This document shows positions 24,283-37,024 of a DNA stretch of 64,000 bases, in pieces (positions within the stretch are counted from its first letter, which is position 1; each line of letters starts with the position of its first letter). The notes below the pieces were generated by a model. The model did not search any database. It was not told the DNA's origin and saw only the letters and a program-made list of their open reading frames with translations. This stretch comes from Mesocentrotus franciscanus (lineage: Eukaryota; Echinodermata; Echinoidea; Camarodonta; Strongylocentrotidae). The translations under genes and the position numbers were made by a program. Location of the stretch: contig CP137670.1 of assembly GCA_037976565.1 (NCBI GenBank), positions 11,370,600 to 11,434,599 of the forward strand, given 5' to 3'.

Positions 24283-25645
24283 CAAAGGTGCCGGAAGTGG
24301 GGAGGGCAGGGGCAGTCGCCCCAACCAAAAAGTGGGGCAAAACGCATTTTCGACCCCAAAAAGCCCCACCAAAAAAAAGTAAAAATGGTTTGTATTTTTA
24401 ACCAAAAATAAAATAAAAAATGAATTGAATCACATAAAAATTACATTCCATTCAAAGAAAGGGAGAGTAAACGGGAATTAAACTTCTTAAACATCCCTCA
24501 TGCCCCTATATTTAACAATGAATGGAAGATTTTATAATAGCGTTACGCGCACATCGTGGAAATAGTGGGAGTGGATGGAAAGGGTGTGTGCTTTTTATTA
24601 TAGGAGTGAAAAGTTATGAGCCCCTGAACACTGGCGTACTAATGGGGGGCTTGGAGGCAGTTCTCCCCAAAATAAAATTCAAACGTGGTTAATTTCTTAT
24701 TCGATACCAGTAATATACAAATGTTGCTAAAATGAAATGATTTTCCCGGATTTTTTCTCAACTGCCAGTGTCACAAAATGAGTATCAAAATATGCTCATC
24801 TGACCGTAATTAACTGCCTAAAACTCCTGAGCTTACAGGGCTCCGCCCTGGACTCCACCAAGGGCCCTAAGGCGGGCCTCTGGATGCTCATTTAACCGTA
24901 ATTAAATATCTAAAACCCTAAGCTTCCGGGGCTCTGCCTGGACCCTACCAAAAGCCCTAAGGAGGGCCTCTGGATGCTCATCTGACCGTAATTAAATACC
25001 TAAAACCCCTGAGTTTCCGGGGGCTCTGCCCCCTGGACCCCACCAAAAGCCCTAAGAAGGGCCCCTGGATGCCCACCTGACCGTAATTAAATACCTAAAA
25101 TCCCTGAGCTTTCGGGGGCTCTGCCCCCTGGACCCCACCAAAAGCCCTAAGGAGGGCTTCTGGAGGCTCATCTGACCGTAATTAAATACCTAAAACCCCT
25201 GAGCTTCCGGGGCTCTGCCCCCTGGACCCCCCGCTAATTAGTGACCTGCCAGTGTCACAAATAAGGTATCAAAATATGCTCATCTGACCGTAATTAAATA
25301 CCTAAAACCCCTGAGCTTCAGGGGCTCTGCCCCCTGGACCCCACCAAAAGCCCTAAGGAGGGCCCCTGAATGCTCATCTGACCATAATTAATTGCCTAAA
25401 ACCCCTGAGCTTCATGGGGCTTAGCCCCCTGGACCCCCCCCCCGCCTATTAGTGACCTGCCAGTGTCACAAATAAGGTATCTGAATATGCTTAACTGACC
25501 GCAATTTACTGCCTAAAACCCCAGAGTTTCCGGGGGCTCCGCCCCTTGACCTTTTTGCTCATTAGGCCATTGCCCCTGAAAGGTGAGCCCCCTGGAATGT
25601 TTGCCCCCCCCCCCTCCCAATCCCAAACTGCTTCCGGCGCGCCTG
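24283..25645. mobile_element. hAT-like non-autonomous element inside the 218-bp array
   Basis: It interrupts a unit at AATCAAGT, which occurs on both sides (24,275-24,282 and 25,646-25,653) as an 8-bp target duplication. Ends are CAAAGGTGCCGGAAG and, inverted, CAGGCGCGCCGGAAG. An 8-bp duplication with CA…TG ends fits the hAT superfamily. No transposase is visible in 1,363 bp. Confidence 0.75.
24780..25560. repeat. Minisatellite, ~105-bp unit, within the hAT-like element
   Basis: Six to seven imperfect units of TGCTCATCTGACCGTAATTA, ATACCTAAAACCCCTGAGC, GGGGCTCTGCCCCCTGGACC and CCAAAAGCCCTAAGGAGGGC. GGGGCTCTGCCCC is a small palindrome. Confidence 0.9.
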
Positions 25646-25794
25646 AATCAAGTTATTGCATTCTACCTCTTCCAAGCTGCCTTTTAAGTGTTTCAAAATT
25701 TCCATCCTTTGTATTACATGGTTTTGACTACACACTCATACACTCCCATCAATCAAGTAATTGCATTGTACCTGCATGTTCCAAGCTATTCATA

Positions 25795-25930
25795 ATACGA
25801 GAAGAGGGTCGATCGATATTCATAAGACGAGAAGAGGGTCGCTATTCATAATACGAGAAGAGGGTCGCTATATTAAAAATACGAGAAGGGTTGCTATTCT
25901 TAACATGGAATGAGGGGCGCTATTCATAAA
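25795..25930. repeat. Short tandem repeat, ~31-bp unit
   Basis: About four to five copies of TATTCATAATACGAGAAGAGG GTCGC with decay towards the right, at the inner edge of the left arm. Confidence 0.8.
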
Positions 25931-27207
25931 ATTGTTTGTCAAAGTAGTTCCTAGATGGCGTAGTCTGTGTTTGTGCGGGGGGGGGGTGCAGCAGCGTTGC
26001 CATCACGGGACTGATCTATCATGTTCCTAACGCTCAGCAAAGGAAGGAAGTGACGGATCGAGAGGAGGTTGTAGTTATATACCATATTCAAGCTTTTCGT
26101 AAATATACAATATTGCATGATATATTTCCCATGGAAGTAAGGAAGTTATTTTTTCACGATTTTAAGCCAAATAAGACACGATTTTGTGACCTTTAGGCGT
26201 TATGCAAACGGTGGCGTTCGCTACTATTATGTCTTTTTTTAAATCATATTTTACCTTTTATCTCAAGTTGATGAATTTATAGAGACACCCTTATAACCTA
26301 GCTTATATAAAATTATTTGCCCCGTTCCTGTGGTGACGAAAATAAAGTAAAACATCACATAATAATCCTATCGTAATTTGTCCCCCTTAATTGTGGGAAA
26401 TTTTGCCCCCGACTGATCTTATATTGGCTGCGCCACTGAGACATTAAGTATAGATAAGCAGCCCCGCGTTATTTTAGAAACTAGTAATTGTTTATACGAC
26501 AATGATATTTTAGTGGAAGTAGCTTTCACCTACAAATTATATAGCCTTATATAGCCATATCCAGTGCCAAAATAGTCAAAGGACCAGGCCCCAAAAGCTC
26601 TTCAATTTCAATGTTTAGCCAATGAAGAGTTTCAAGATTTTATTTTTTCCAGGAATTAGCATACCTCAGGGTACTAGGAATCATATTAATTAACCTAACT
26701 TAACTATGGATACAATTGCATACAGGTTCACACACGAAATATAAAGAATCAATTACTTAAATAGCCAAATAAAAAATTACAAATAATGGAACAAAACAAA
26801 CGAACGAGGGCTAAGGCTGACGTGAATTGTCATGGAAGAAGATATAGAATTAGAGAACAAACACATCATTACATAATTATGAAATATCCTAGCCAACTCC
26901 TAGCCAACTCACCCCCTCGTACGCCTATGATGATGACTCGGACATTCAGATGTCAGACATCTTTATTTATTTGTGGGGCCAGTCGTATTGACCGATGCAA
27001 GTGTGTAGTCAAAACCATACAATACAAAGGATTGACATTTTGGAACACGTAACGTGCAGATTGGAACAGGTACAATGCAATAACTTGATTGATGGGAGTG
27101 TATATGTATGTGTGTGTATTCAAAATCATACTAGATTTTGATGTATAGAATTTTGGTGTGAACGGGGAGGGGGGTGGGGGGTGGGGGGTAACAGTCGTAT
27201 TCATATT
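25931..27207. other. Central spacer of the giant element, no gene recognised
   Basis: Includes one reversed piece of the 218-bp unit (26,990-27,110) and a G-rich tract (27,165-27,190). It has no splice-bounded exon or conserved protein that I can see. Confidence 0.4.
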
Positions 27208-29116
27208 GGCCCGTATTCTGAAGTCGGGTTTAGTTAAACCCAGGTTTAACTTTAAACCCGGGTTTAACTAAGCCAGACTTCAGGTCTAAGTATCATTTCA
27301 GTTTCTGAAAGCCAGGTTTAGTTAAACCCGGGTTTAAGTCTAGTCTAATTAAGTCAAGGTTTAACTACCATGGAGATGTCGTCTGCTTCTACTGCACATG
27401 CTCAGTAGTACAGCTCACCCATCTTCCAGGGTAGCTGCTATAGCTGGATTTCGTGCTGCAAATTTAATAATTTCAATTCAAAATATCTGACACAAAAAAA
27501 TCTCTTTCGAAGCAACCGATGAACGTTACGGCGTGATCTTTTGTTTGTTTTACCCTTTGATTTATTGTAAAACTGCTGACAATTCTGAATCTAGGCCTAG
27601 ATGTCTAGGGCTAGGGTGGAATAATTGGCCTTTAAAAATATTAAATAAATAATCGATACAAAACTCGGTAATTCTACAATTTCTGCCCAGATTAGTCAAA
27701 ACTTCCAGAACATCATAAAAATGCTCTAAATAAGATTAAAATGACTAAAAGAGAAACTAAAAATGATCAAAAATACCTTCTTGATGCAGAATAACTAGTC
27801 CATGCAAGGTCAACATTGAAGCTCATTTGGTTGAATTTTAGGCGTTTTTTTAGGACAATGCGATCCTTTTTCGAACTGACGTGTGTACATCACAGTTCTG
27901 TGATGTACACGTATGGCCGGGTATCGCGATCCCCTTCTCGGCCACCGTGCGCGCATATCATTCGATCGGATCGTGCGCGCATTCGTTCGTACGTACACGT
28001 ACACGTACACACGGTTATAAAACGTAATGCATTGTCCTAACAAAACGCCTAAAATTCGACCAAATGAGCTTCAATGTTGACCTTGGACTAGTTATTCTGC
28101 ATCAAGAAGGTATTTTTGATCATTTTAGTTTCTCTTTTATTAGTCATTTTAATATTATTTAGATGTAGATATAACCTAATCTAGCCTAGTGCATTTTTAG
28201 GATGTTCTAACTTCTGGATGTTTTGACATCAATCATATTTTAATCTGGGCAGGAATTGTATTTGTACAATTACCCAAAACTCTACTAGATTTCCGGTTTA
28301 ATACGCTCGTTGGCTCTTAATTAATCCATGATTGCCTTATAAATATAGCTCTACATGAAATTACTCCTAACTCTAAATCCAATCGCATTTGTTTACATCG
28401 TTGGGACGCAATTCGAAAATGTGCATTGCATTCACAGCTTCAAACTACGTGAACATAACGTCAAACTATATGGTATGGGGCTACTATATTTGTTTTTCTC
28501 TGCAACAAAGTGATACGTGTCGATTTACTTTGGCAACTTTTTAATTTTAAGGATTGTCGTACTATACAAATCACACAAACTTATATAAAATATAAAATTT
28601 TAAGATTTAGAAAATTGTAGGCATAAAGATTCAATAAGCAAATAAAGTATCCAAATTAATGTTCAAACTTGCCGAAGGCATAAAATCGCAAGGCGCACTT
28701 TCATCCGCACGCGATGTGTGTGTGTCTCTCCAGTGTTGGAGTCGGCTAGCTAGCAAGTAGGTGGTCTGCAAATCGCTGTTTATTTGGTAAAACGACAGCG
28801 ATGCCAAAATTCATCGTCGCTAAAATGTGAAAGGGTTTTTTCTTTCCACAAGAGGTCTCTCCGGTCTCATTATTTGCAATAATTCGTCGTAATGGTGTCT
28901 TCTTCTCTGACTTAAGCCAGACTTAAACTAGGTGTACCCCAGGTTTAAATATGTGTACAATTTCTACAAAGTTAGACCAGGCTTAAACCTAGGTTTAAGT
29001 TAAACCTGACTTCAGAAACGCAATTTTAAACCTAGGTTTAAATCTGAGAGTTAGGCGAGGCTTAGACTAGCCTTAAACCTAGGTTTAAAGTTAAACCTGA
29101 CTTCAGAATACGGGCC
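27208..29116. mobile_element. Harbinger-like non-autonomous element, copy 1
   Basis: Starts GGCCCGTATTCTGAAGTC and ends GACTTCAGAATACGGGCC, a perfect terminal inverted pair, followed inward by repeated TTAAACC(C/T)(A/G)GGTTTAA palindromes. The flanks are ATT on both sides, a 3-bp target duplication as in PIF/Harbinger elements. A nested inverted pair around a GC-rich core (about 27,785-28,100) includes AAGGTCAACATTGAAGCTCA and its complement. No transposase frame is intact. Confidence 0.8.
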
Positions 29117-29119
29117 ATT

Positions 29120-29438
29120 GGGTGGTATTCTCTTAAGTTAAGCCGGGACTAAGTCCAGACTAAACAAGAATTTTAGTTCACACTTCTATGGAATGCTAGG
29201 TGTCATCTTCCTCCTTCAATATTCATGACAAAGATAATCTACCAAAGCCTTTATTGAAATTCAGTTCATACTCATATTATCTTTTCTTCCCATTTCATTG
29301 CAAAATTATTTTTGGACACTTTTCATTGCAGGATTAAAATAATCTGTACAGGGAAAATGAGTTGGCAACAGGCACTCCATAAAAGTGTGAACTAGTTAAG
29401 CCGAGCTTAACTTAGTGCGCGCTATCGGAATACCACCC
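29120..29438. mobile_element. Harbinger-like MITE with GGGTGGTATTC termini
   Basis: A 319-bp element starting GGGTGGTATTCTCTTAAGTT and ending CGGAATACCACCC. ATT flanks both ends and is shared with the neighbouring 1.9-kb elements. Subterminal AAGCCGGGACTAAG / TAAGCCGAGCTTAACTTAG blocks mirror each other. Confidence 0.78.
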
Positions 29439-29441
29439 ATT

Positions 29442-31376
29442 GGCCCGTATTCTGAAGTCAGGTTTAGTTAAACCCAGGTTTAACTTTATACCCGGGTTTA
29501 ACTAAGTCAGACTTCAGGTCTAAGTATCATTTCAGTTTCTGAAAGCCAGGTTTAGTTAAACCCGGGTTTAAGTCTAGTCTAATTAAGTCAAGGTTTAACT
29601 ACCATGGAGATGTCGTCTGCTTCTACTGCACATGCTCAGTAGTACAGCTCACCCATCTTCCAGGGTAGCTGATATAGCTGGATTTCGTGCTGCAAATTTA
29701 ATAATTTCAATTCAAAATATCTGACATAAAAAAATCTCTTTCGAAGCAACCGATGAACGTTACGGCGTGATCTTTTGTTTGTTTTACCCTTTGATTTATT
29801 GTAAAACTGCTGAAAAATTCTGAATCTAGGCCTAGATGTCTAGGGTACGTGGAATAATTGGCCTTTAAAAATATTAAATAAATAATCGATACAAAACTCG
29901 GTAATTCTACAATTTCTGCCCAGATTAGTCAAAACTTCCAGAACATCATAAAAATGCTCTAAATAAGATTAAAATGACTAAAGAGAAACTAAATGATCAA
30001 AAATACCTTCTTGATGCAGAATAACTAGTCCATGCAAGGTCAACATTGAAGCTCATTTGGTTGAATTTTAGGAGGTTTTTTTAGGACAATGCGATCCTTT
30101 TTCGAACCGACGTGTGTACATCACAGTTCTGTGGTGTACACGTATGGCCGGGTATCGCGATCCCCTTCTCGGCCACCGTGCGCGCATATCATTCGATCGT
30201 GCGCGCATTCGTTCGTACGTACACGTACACGTACACACGGTTAGAAAACGTAATGCATTGTCCTAACAAAACGCCTAAAATTCGACCAAATGAGCTTCAA
30301 TGTTGACCTTGCATGGACTAGTTATTCTGCATCAAGAAGGTATTTTTGATCATTTTTAGTTTCTCTTTTATTAGTCATTTTGATCTTATTTAGATGTAGA
30401 TCTAGCCTAGTGCATTTTTAGATCTAGGATGTTCTAACTTCTGGATGTTTTGACATCAATCATATTTTAATCTGGGCAGGAATTGTACAATTACCCAAAA
30501 CTCTACTAGATTTCCGGTTTAATACGCTCGTTGGCTCTTAATTAATCCATGATTGCCTTATAAATATAAATCTAGTTCTACATGAATTGACTCCTAACTC
30601 TAAATCCAACCTTACAATTTTATTGTAACTCGCATTTGTTTACATCGTTGGGACGCAATTCGAAAATGTGCATTGCATTCACAGCTTCAAACTACGTGAA
30701 CATAACGTCAAACTATATGGTATGGGGCTACTATATATTTGTTTTTCTCTGCAACAAAGTGATACGTGTCGATTTACTTTGGCAACTTTTTAGTTTCAAG
30801 GATTGTCGTACTATACAAATCACACAAACTTATATAAAATATAAAATTTTAAGATTTAGAAAATTGTAGGCATAAAGATTCAATAAGCAAATAAAGTATC
30901 CAAATTAATGTTCAAACTTGCCGAAGGCATAAAATCGCAAGGCGCACTTTCATCCGCACGCGATGTGTGTGTGTCCCTCCAGTGTTGGAGTCGGCTAGCT
31001 AGCAAGTAGGTGGTCTGCAAATCGCTGTTTATTTGGTAAAACGACATCGATGCAAAAATTCATCGTCGCCAAAATGTGAAAGGGTTTTTTTCTTTCCACA
31101 AGAGGTCTCTCCGGTCTCATTATTTGCAATAATTCGTCGTAATGGTGTCTTCTTCTCTGACTTAAGCCAGACTTAAACTAGGTGTACCCCAGGTTTAAAT
31201 ATGTGTACAATTTCTACAAGGTTAGACCAGGCTTAAACCTAGGTTTAAGTTAAACCTGACTTCAGAAACGCAATTTTAAACCTAGGTTTAAATCTGAGAG
31301 TTAGGCGAGGCTTAGACTAGACCTAAACCTAGGTTTAAAGTTAAACCTGACTTCAGAATACGGGCCATTGTGTTTA
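29442..31376. mobile_element. Harbinger-like non-autonomous element, copy 2
   Basis: Near-identical to copy 1 over its full length, with the same termini and ATT on both sides. It differs by small indels (for example around 30,190 and 30,420). Confidence 0.8.
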
Positions 31377-31384
31377 ATTATAGA

Positions 31385-33291
31385 GGCCCGTATTCTGAAG
31401 TCAGGTTTAGTTAAACCCAGGTTTAACTTTAAACCCGGGTTTAACTAAGTCAGACTTCAGGTCTAAGTATCATTTCAGTTTCTGAAAGCCAGGTTTAGTT
31501 AAACCCGGGTTTAAGTCTAGTCTAATTAAGTCAAGGTTTAACTACCATGGAGATGTCGTCTGCTTCTACTGCACATGCTCAGTAGTACAGCTCACCCATC
31601 TTCCAGGGTAGCTGCTATAGCTGGATTTCGTGCTGCAAATTTAATAATTTCAATTAAAAATATCTGACATAAAAAATCTCTTTCGAAGCAACCGATGAAC
31701 GTTACGGCGTGATCTTTTGTTTGTTTTACCCTTTGATTTATTGTAAAACTGCTGAAAAATTCTGAATCTAGGCCTAGATGTCTAGGGTGGAATAATTGGC
31801 CTTTAAAAATATTAAATAAATAATCGATACAAAACTCGGTAATTCTACAATTTCTGCCCAGATTAGTCAAAACCTCCAGAACATCATAAAATGCTCTAAA
31901 TAAGATTAAAATGACTAAAGAGAAACTAAAAATGATCAAAAATACCTTCTTGATGCAGAATAACTAGTCCATGCAAGGTCAACATTGAAGCTCATTTGGT
32001 TGAATTTTAGGCGTTTTTTAGGACAATGCGATCCTTTTTCGAACCGACGTGTGTACATCACAGTTCTGTGGTGTACACGTATGGCCAGGTATCGCGATCC
32101 CCTTCTCGGCCACCGTGCGCGCATATCATTCGATCGTGCGCGCATTCGTTCGTACGTACACGTACACACGGTTATAAAACGTAATGCATTGTCCTAACAA
32201 AACGCCTAAAATTCGACCAAATGAGCTTCAATGTTGACCTTGGACTAGTTATTCTGCATCAAGAAGGTATTTTTGATCATTTTTAGTTTCTCTTTTATTA
32301 GTCATTTTAATCTTATTTAGATGTAGATCTAGCCTAGTGCATTTTTAGGATGTTCTAACTTCTGGATGTTTTGACATCAATCAAATCATATTTTAATCTG
32401 GGCAGGAATTATACAATTACCCAAAACTCTACTAGAATTCCGGTTTAATACGCTCGTTGGCTCTTGATTAATCCATGATTGCCTTATAAATATAAATCTA
32501 GTTCTACATGAATTTACTCCTACCTCTAAATCCAACCTTACAATTTTATTTTAACTCGCATTTGTTTACATCGTTGGGACGCAATTCGAAAATGTGCATT
32601 ACATTCACAGCTTCAAACTACGTGAACATAACGTCAAACTATATGATATGGGGCTACTATATTTGTTTTTCTCTGCAACAAAGTGATACGTGTCGATTTA
32701 CTTTGGCAACTTTTTAGTTTCAAGGATTGTCGTACTATACAAATCACACAAACTTATAAAAAATATAACATTTTAAGATTTAGAAAATTGTAGGCATAAA
32801 GATTCAATAAGCAAATAAAGTATCCAAATTAATGTTCAAACCTGCCGAAAGCATAAAATCGCAAGGCGCACTTTCATCCGCACGCGATGTGTGTGTCTCT
32901 CCAGTGTTGGAGTCGGCTAGCTAGCAAGTAGGTGGTCTGCAAATCGCTGTTTATTTGGTAAAACGACAGCGATGCAAAAATTCATCGTCGCCAAAATGTG
33001 AAAGGGTTTTTTTCTTTCCACAAGAGGTCTCTCCGGTCTCATTATTTGCAATAATTTGTCGTAATGGTGTCTTCTTCTCTGACTTAAGCCAGACTTAAAC
33101 TAGGTGTACCCCAGGTTTAAATATGTGTACAATTTATACAAAGTTAGACCAGGCTTAAACCTAGGTTTAAGTTAAACCTGACTTCAGAAACGCAATTTTA
33201 AACCTATAGGTTTAAATCTGAGAGTAAGGCGAGGCTTAGACTAGACTTTAAACCTAGGTTTAAAGTTAAACCTGACTTCAGAATACGGGCC
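31385..33291. mobile_element. Harbinger-like non-autonomous element, copy 3
   Basis: Same termini as copies 1 and 2 but flanked by AGA (31,382-31,384 and 33,292-33,294), so it inserted independently. A 115-codon minus frame at 31,592-31,939 is disrupted in the sister copies and has no recognisable domain. It is probably chance, or relic sequence. Confidence 0.8.
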
Positions 33292-33479
33292 AGAGAGTTT
33301 AGGAGGGGGTTCGATAGTGTGTATGTAATTTATTCGTAATAATTTGTGTTTTATTTCTGTTTAATTATCTATTTCTGGACCTCTAGGAAAGCCATTTTAA
33401 ATTCTTGATGTGTATTATATTTGTAAATTGTATTCTTGTATGTATTTGAATTTTTATACGGAAAATAAAAACCAAGCCA

Positions 33480-36400
33480 ATGTAATATAAAGGATGGAAA
33501 TTTTGGAATATGCAAAATGCAGCTTGGAACAGGTAAAATACAATAACTTGATTGATGCAAGTTTGTAGGGAAAAACAATATACACCCAAAGATCGAAATT
33601 TTGGAACAGGTACAATGCAGCTTGGAACAGGTAGAATGCAATTACTTAGTTGAAGGGAGTGTATATAGTACGAGTGTGTATAGTCAAAACCATTATACAA
33701 AGGATCGAAATTTTGGAACAGGTACAATGTAGCTTGGAACAGGTAGAATGCAATTACTTAATTGATTGATGCAAGCGTTTAGGGAAAAACAATATAATCA
33801 CCCAAAAATCGAAATGTTGGAACAGGTACAATGCAGCTTGGAACAGGTAGAATGCAACTACTTAATTGAAGGGAGTGTATATAGTACGAGTGTGTATAGT
33901 CAAACCATGTAATATATACAAAGGATGGACATTTGGGAACACTTACAATGCAGCTTGGAACAGGTAGAATGCAATAACTTGATTGATGCAAGTTTGTAGG
34001 AAAAACCATATAACCACCCAAAGATCGAAATTTTGGAACAGGTAGAATGCAGCTTGGAACAGGTAGAATGCAAATACTTAATTGAAGGGTGTGTATATAG
34101 TACAAGTGTGTATAGTCAAAACCATGTAATATATACAAAGGATGGACATTTGGGAACACTTACAATGCAGCTTGGAACAGGTAGAATGCAATTACCTAAT
34201 TGATGCAAGTGTGTAGGCAAAATAACATATATAATCGCCCAAAGATAGAAATTTTGGAACACGTACTGACGTAAAATGCAGCTTGGAAGAGGTAAAATGC
34301 AACTACTTGATTGATGCAAGTTTGTAGGAAAAAACCATATATCCACCCAAAGATCGAAATTTTGGAACAGGTAGAATGCAGCTTGGAACAGGTAGAATGC
34401 AGCAACTTAATTGAAGGGAGTGTATATAGTACAAGTGTGTATAGTCAAAACCATGTAATATATACAAAGGATGGACATTTGGGAACACTTAGAATGCAGC
34501 TTGGAACAGGTAGAATGCAATTACCTAATTGATGCAAGTGTGTAGGCAAAATAATATATATAATCGCCCAAAGATAGAAATTTTGGAACACGTACTGACG
34601 TAAAATGCAGCTTGGAAGAGGTAAAATGCAACTACTTGATTGATGCAAGTTTGTAGGAAAACCATATAACCACCCAAAGATCGAAATTTTGGAACAGGTA
34701 GAATGCAGCTTGGAACAGGTAGAATGCAAATACTTAATTGAAGGGAGTGTATATAGTACAAGTGTGTATAATCAAAACCATGTAATATATACAAAGGATG
34801 GACATTTGGGAACACTTACAATGCAGCTTGGAACAGGTAGAATGCAATAACTTGATTGATGCAAGTTTGTAGGAAAAAACCATATAACCACCCAAAGATC
34901 GAAATTTTGGAACAGGTAGAATGCAGCTTGGAACAGGTAGAATGCAAATACTTAATTGAAGGGTGTGTATATAGTACAAGTGTTTATAGTCAAAACCATG
35001 TAATATATACAAAGGATGGACATTTGGGAACACTTACAATGCAGCTTGGAACAGGTAGAATGCAATAACTTGATTGATGCAAGTGTGTAGGCAAAAACCA
35101 TATAACCACCCAAAGATCGAAATTTTGGAACAGGTAGAATGCAGCTTGGAACAGGTAGAATGCAAATACTTAATTGAAGGGTGTGTATATAGTACAAGTG
35201 TGTATAGTCAAAACCATGTAATATATACAAAGGATGGACATTTGGGAACACTTAGAATGCAGCTTGGAACAGGTAGAATGCAATTACCTAATTGATGCAA
35301 GTGTGTAGGCAAAATAATATATATAATCGCCCAAAGATAGAAATTTTGGAACACGTACTGACGTAAAATGCAGCTTGGAAGAGGTAAAATGCAACTACTT
35401 GATTGATGCAAGTTTGTAGGAAAAAACCATATATCCACCCAAAGATCGAAATTTTGGAACAGGTAGAATGCAGCTTGGAACAGGTAGAATGCAAATACTT
35501 AATTGAAGGGTGTGTATATAGTACAAGTGTGTATAGTCAAAACCATGTAATATATACAAAGGATGGACATTTGGGAACACTTACAATGCAGCTTGGAACA
35601 GGTAGAATGCAATTACCTAATTGATGCAAGTGTGTAGGCAAAATAATATATATAATCGCCCAAAGATAGAAATTTTGGAACAGGTAGAATGCAGCTTGGA
35701 ACAGGTAGAATGCAAATACTTAATTGAAGGGAGTGTATATAGTACAAGTGTGTATAGTCAAAACCATGTAATATATACAAAGGATGGACATTTGGGAACA
35801 CTTAGAATGCAGCTTGGAACAGGTAGAATGCAATTACCTAATTGATGCAAGTGTGTAGGCAAAATAATATATATAATCGCCCAAAGATAGAAATTTTGGA
35901 ACAGGTAGAATGCAGCTTGGAACAGGTAGAATGCAAATACTTAATTGAAGGGAGTGTATATAGTACAAGTGTGTATAGTCAAAACCATGTAATATATACA
36001 AAGGATGGACATTTGGGAACACTTACAATGCAGCTTGGAACAGGTAGAATGCAATAACTTGATTGATGCAAGTGTGTAGGCAAAAACCATATAACCACCC
36101 AAAGATCGAAATTTTGGAACAGGTAGAATGCAGCTTGGAACAGGTAGAATGCAAATACTTAATTGAAGGGTGTGTATATAGTACAAGTGTGTATAGTCAA
36201 AACCATGTAATATATACAAAGGATGGACATTTGGGAACAATTAGAATGCAGCTTGGAACAGGTAGAATGCAATTACCTAATTGATGCAAGTGTGTAGGCA
36301 AAATAATATATATAATCGCCCAAAGATAGAAATTTTGGAACACGTACTGACGTAAAATGCAGCTTGGAAGAGGTAAAATGCAACTACTTGATTGATGCAA

Positions 36401-36725
36401 GTTTGTAGGAAAAACCATATAACCACCCAAAGATCGAAATTTTGGAACAGGTAGAATGCAGCTTGGAACAGGTAGAATGCAACTACTTAATTGAAGGGAG
36501 TGTATATAGTACAAGTGTGTATAGTCAAAACCATGTAATATATACAAAGGATGGACATTTGGGAACACTTACAATGCAGCTTGGAACAGGTAGAATGCAA
36601 ATACTTAATTGAAGGGAGTGTGTAGGGAAAAACAATATAATCACCCAAAGATCGAAATTTTGGTACTGACGTACTGCAGCTTGGGAGAGGTAAAATGCAA
36701 TTACTTGATTGATGCAAGTATGTAG
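33480..36725 (-). repeat. Right-arm array of 218-bp units, inverted
   Basis: About fifteen units of the left-arm repeat in reverse orientation (CAGCTTGGAACAGGTAGAAT, ACAAAGGATGGACATTTGGG). Some units carry a longer variant with ACACGTACTGACGTAAAATG, giving a higher-order pattern of about 870 bp (compare 34,116-34,730 and 35,208-35,440). The unit lacks stops in several frames on both strands, so it yields many open frames of 60-126 codons that are not genes. Confidence 0.9.
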
Positions 36726-37024
36726 TCAAAAGTCAAAATAATACAATACAAATATAGAAATGCAATAACTTATAATTGATGCAAGTATATATGTAATGAA
36801 TGATTCAAAACAATATAAGTGTACTGAAATACATATAGACCAGGCTATACTATAGTGCAGACGTGCTGAAATAGCCTAGATATATTGTGCACAGCATGTA
36901 CGGTACATGTACAGTACACACGCCGTGCAGGCAAAGGCATAATGCATATTCATTAGGGGGCGTCGACATTTCCTTCATGTAGTGACGTGCGCAGCCTACT
37001 AGATGTTCCAATACATTGCCTACC

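Larger units (their letters stand above)
22472..37024. mobile_element. Giant inverted-repeat (foldback) element, ~14.5 kb
   Basis: The outer 285 bp at each end (22,472-22,760 and 36,740-37,024) are near-identical inverted copies. They include GTAGGCAATGTATTGGAACA, TGAAGGAAATGTCGACGCCC and CACGCTGTGCACAATATCTA-like sequence. Inside lie arms made of 218-bp tandem units in opposite orientation, then a central region of other transposons. I see no transposase or integrase frame of its own. The structure resembles a foldback transposon. A palindromic segmental duplication is the alternative. Confidence 0.7.

Noticed and set aside
31592..31939. 115-codon frame as a Harbinger accessory protein
   Set aside because: The frame is broken in the two sister copies and shows no domain motif.
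33480..36729. Same peptide family on the minus strand (up to 126 codons)
   Set aside because: Inverted array of the same unit. The period is not a multiple of three, so no constant reading frame exists across units.
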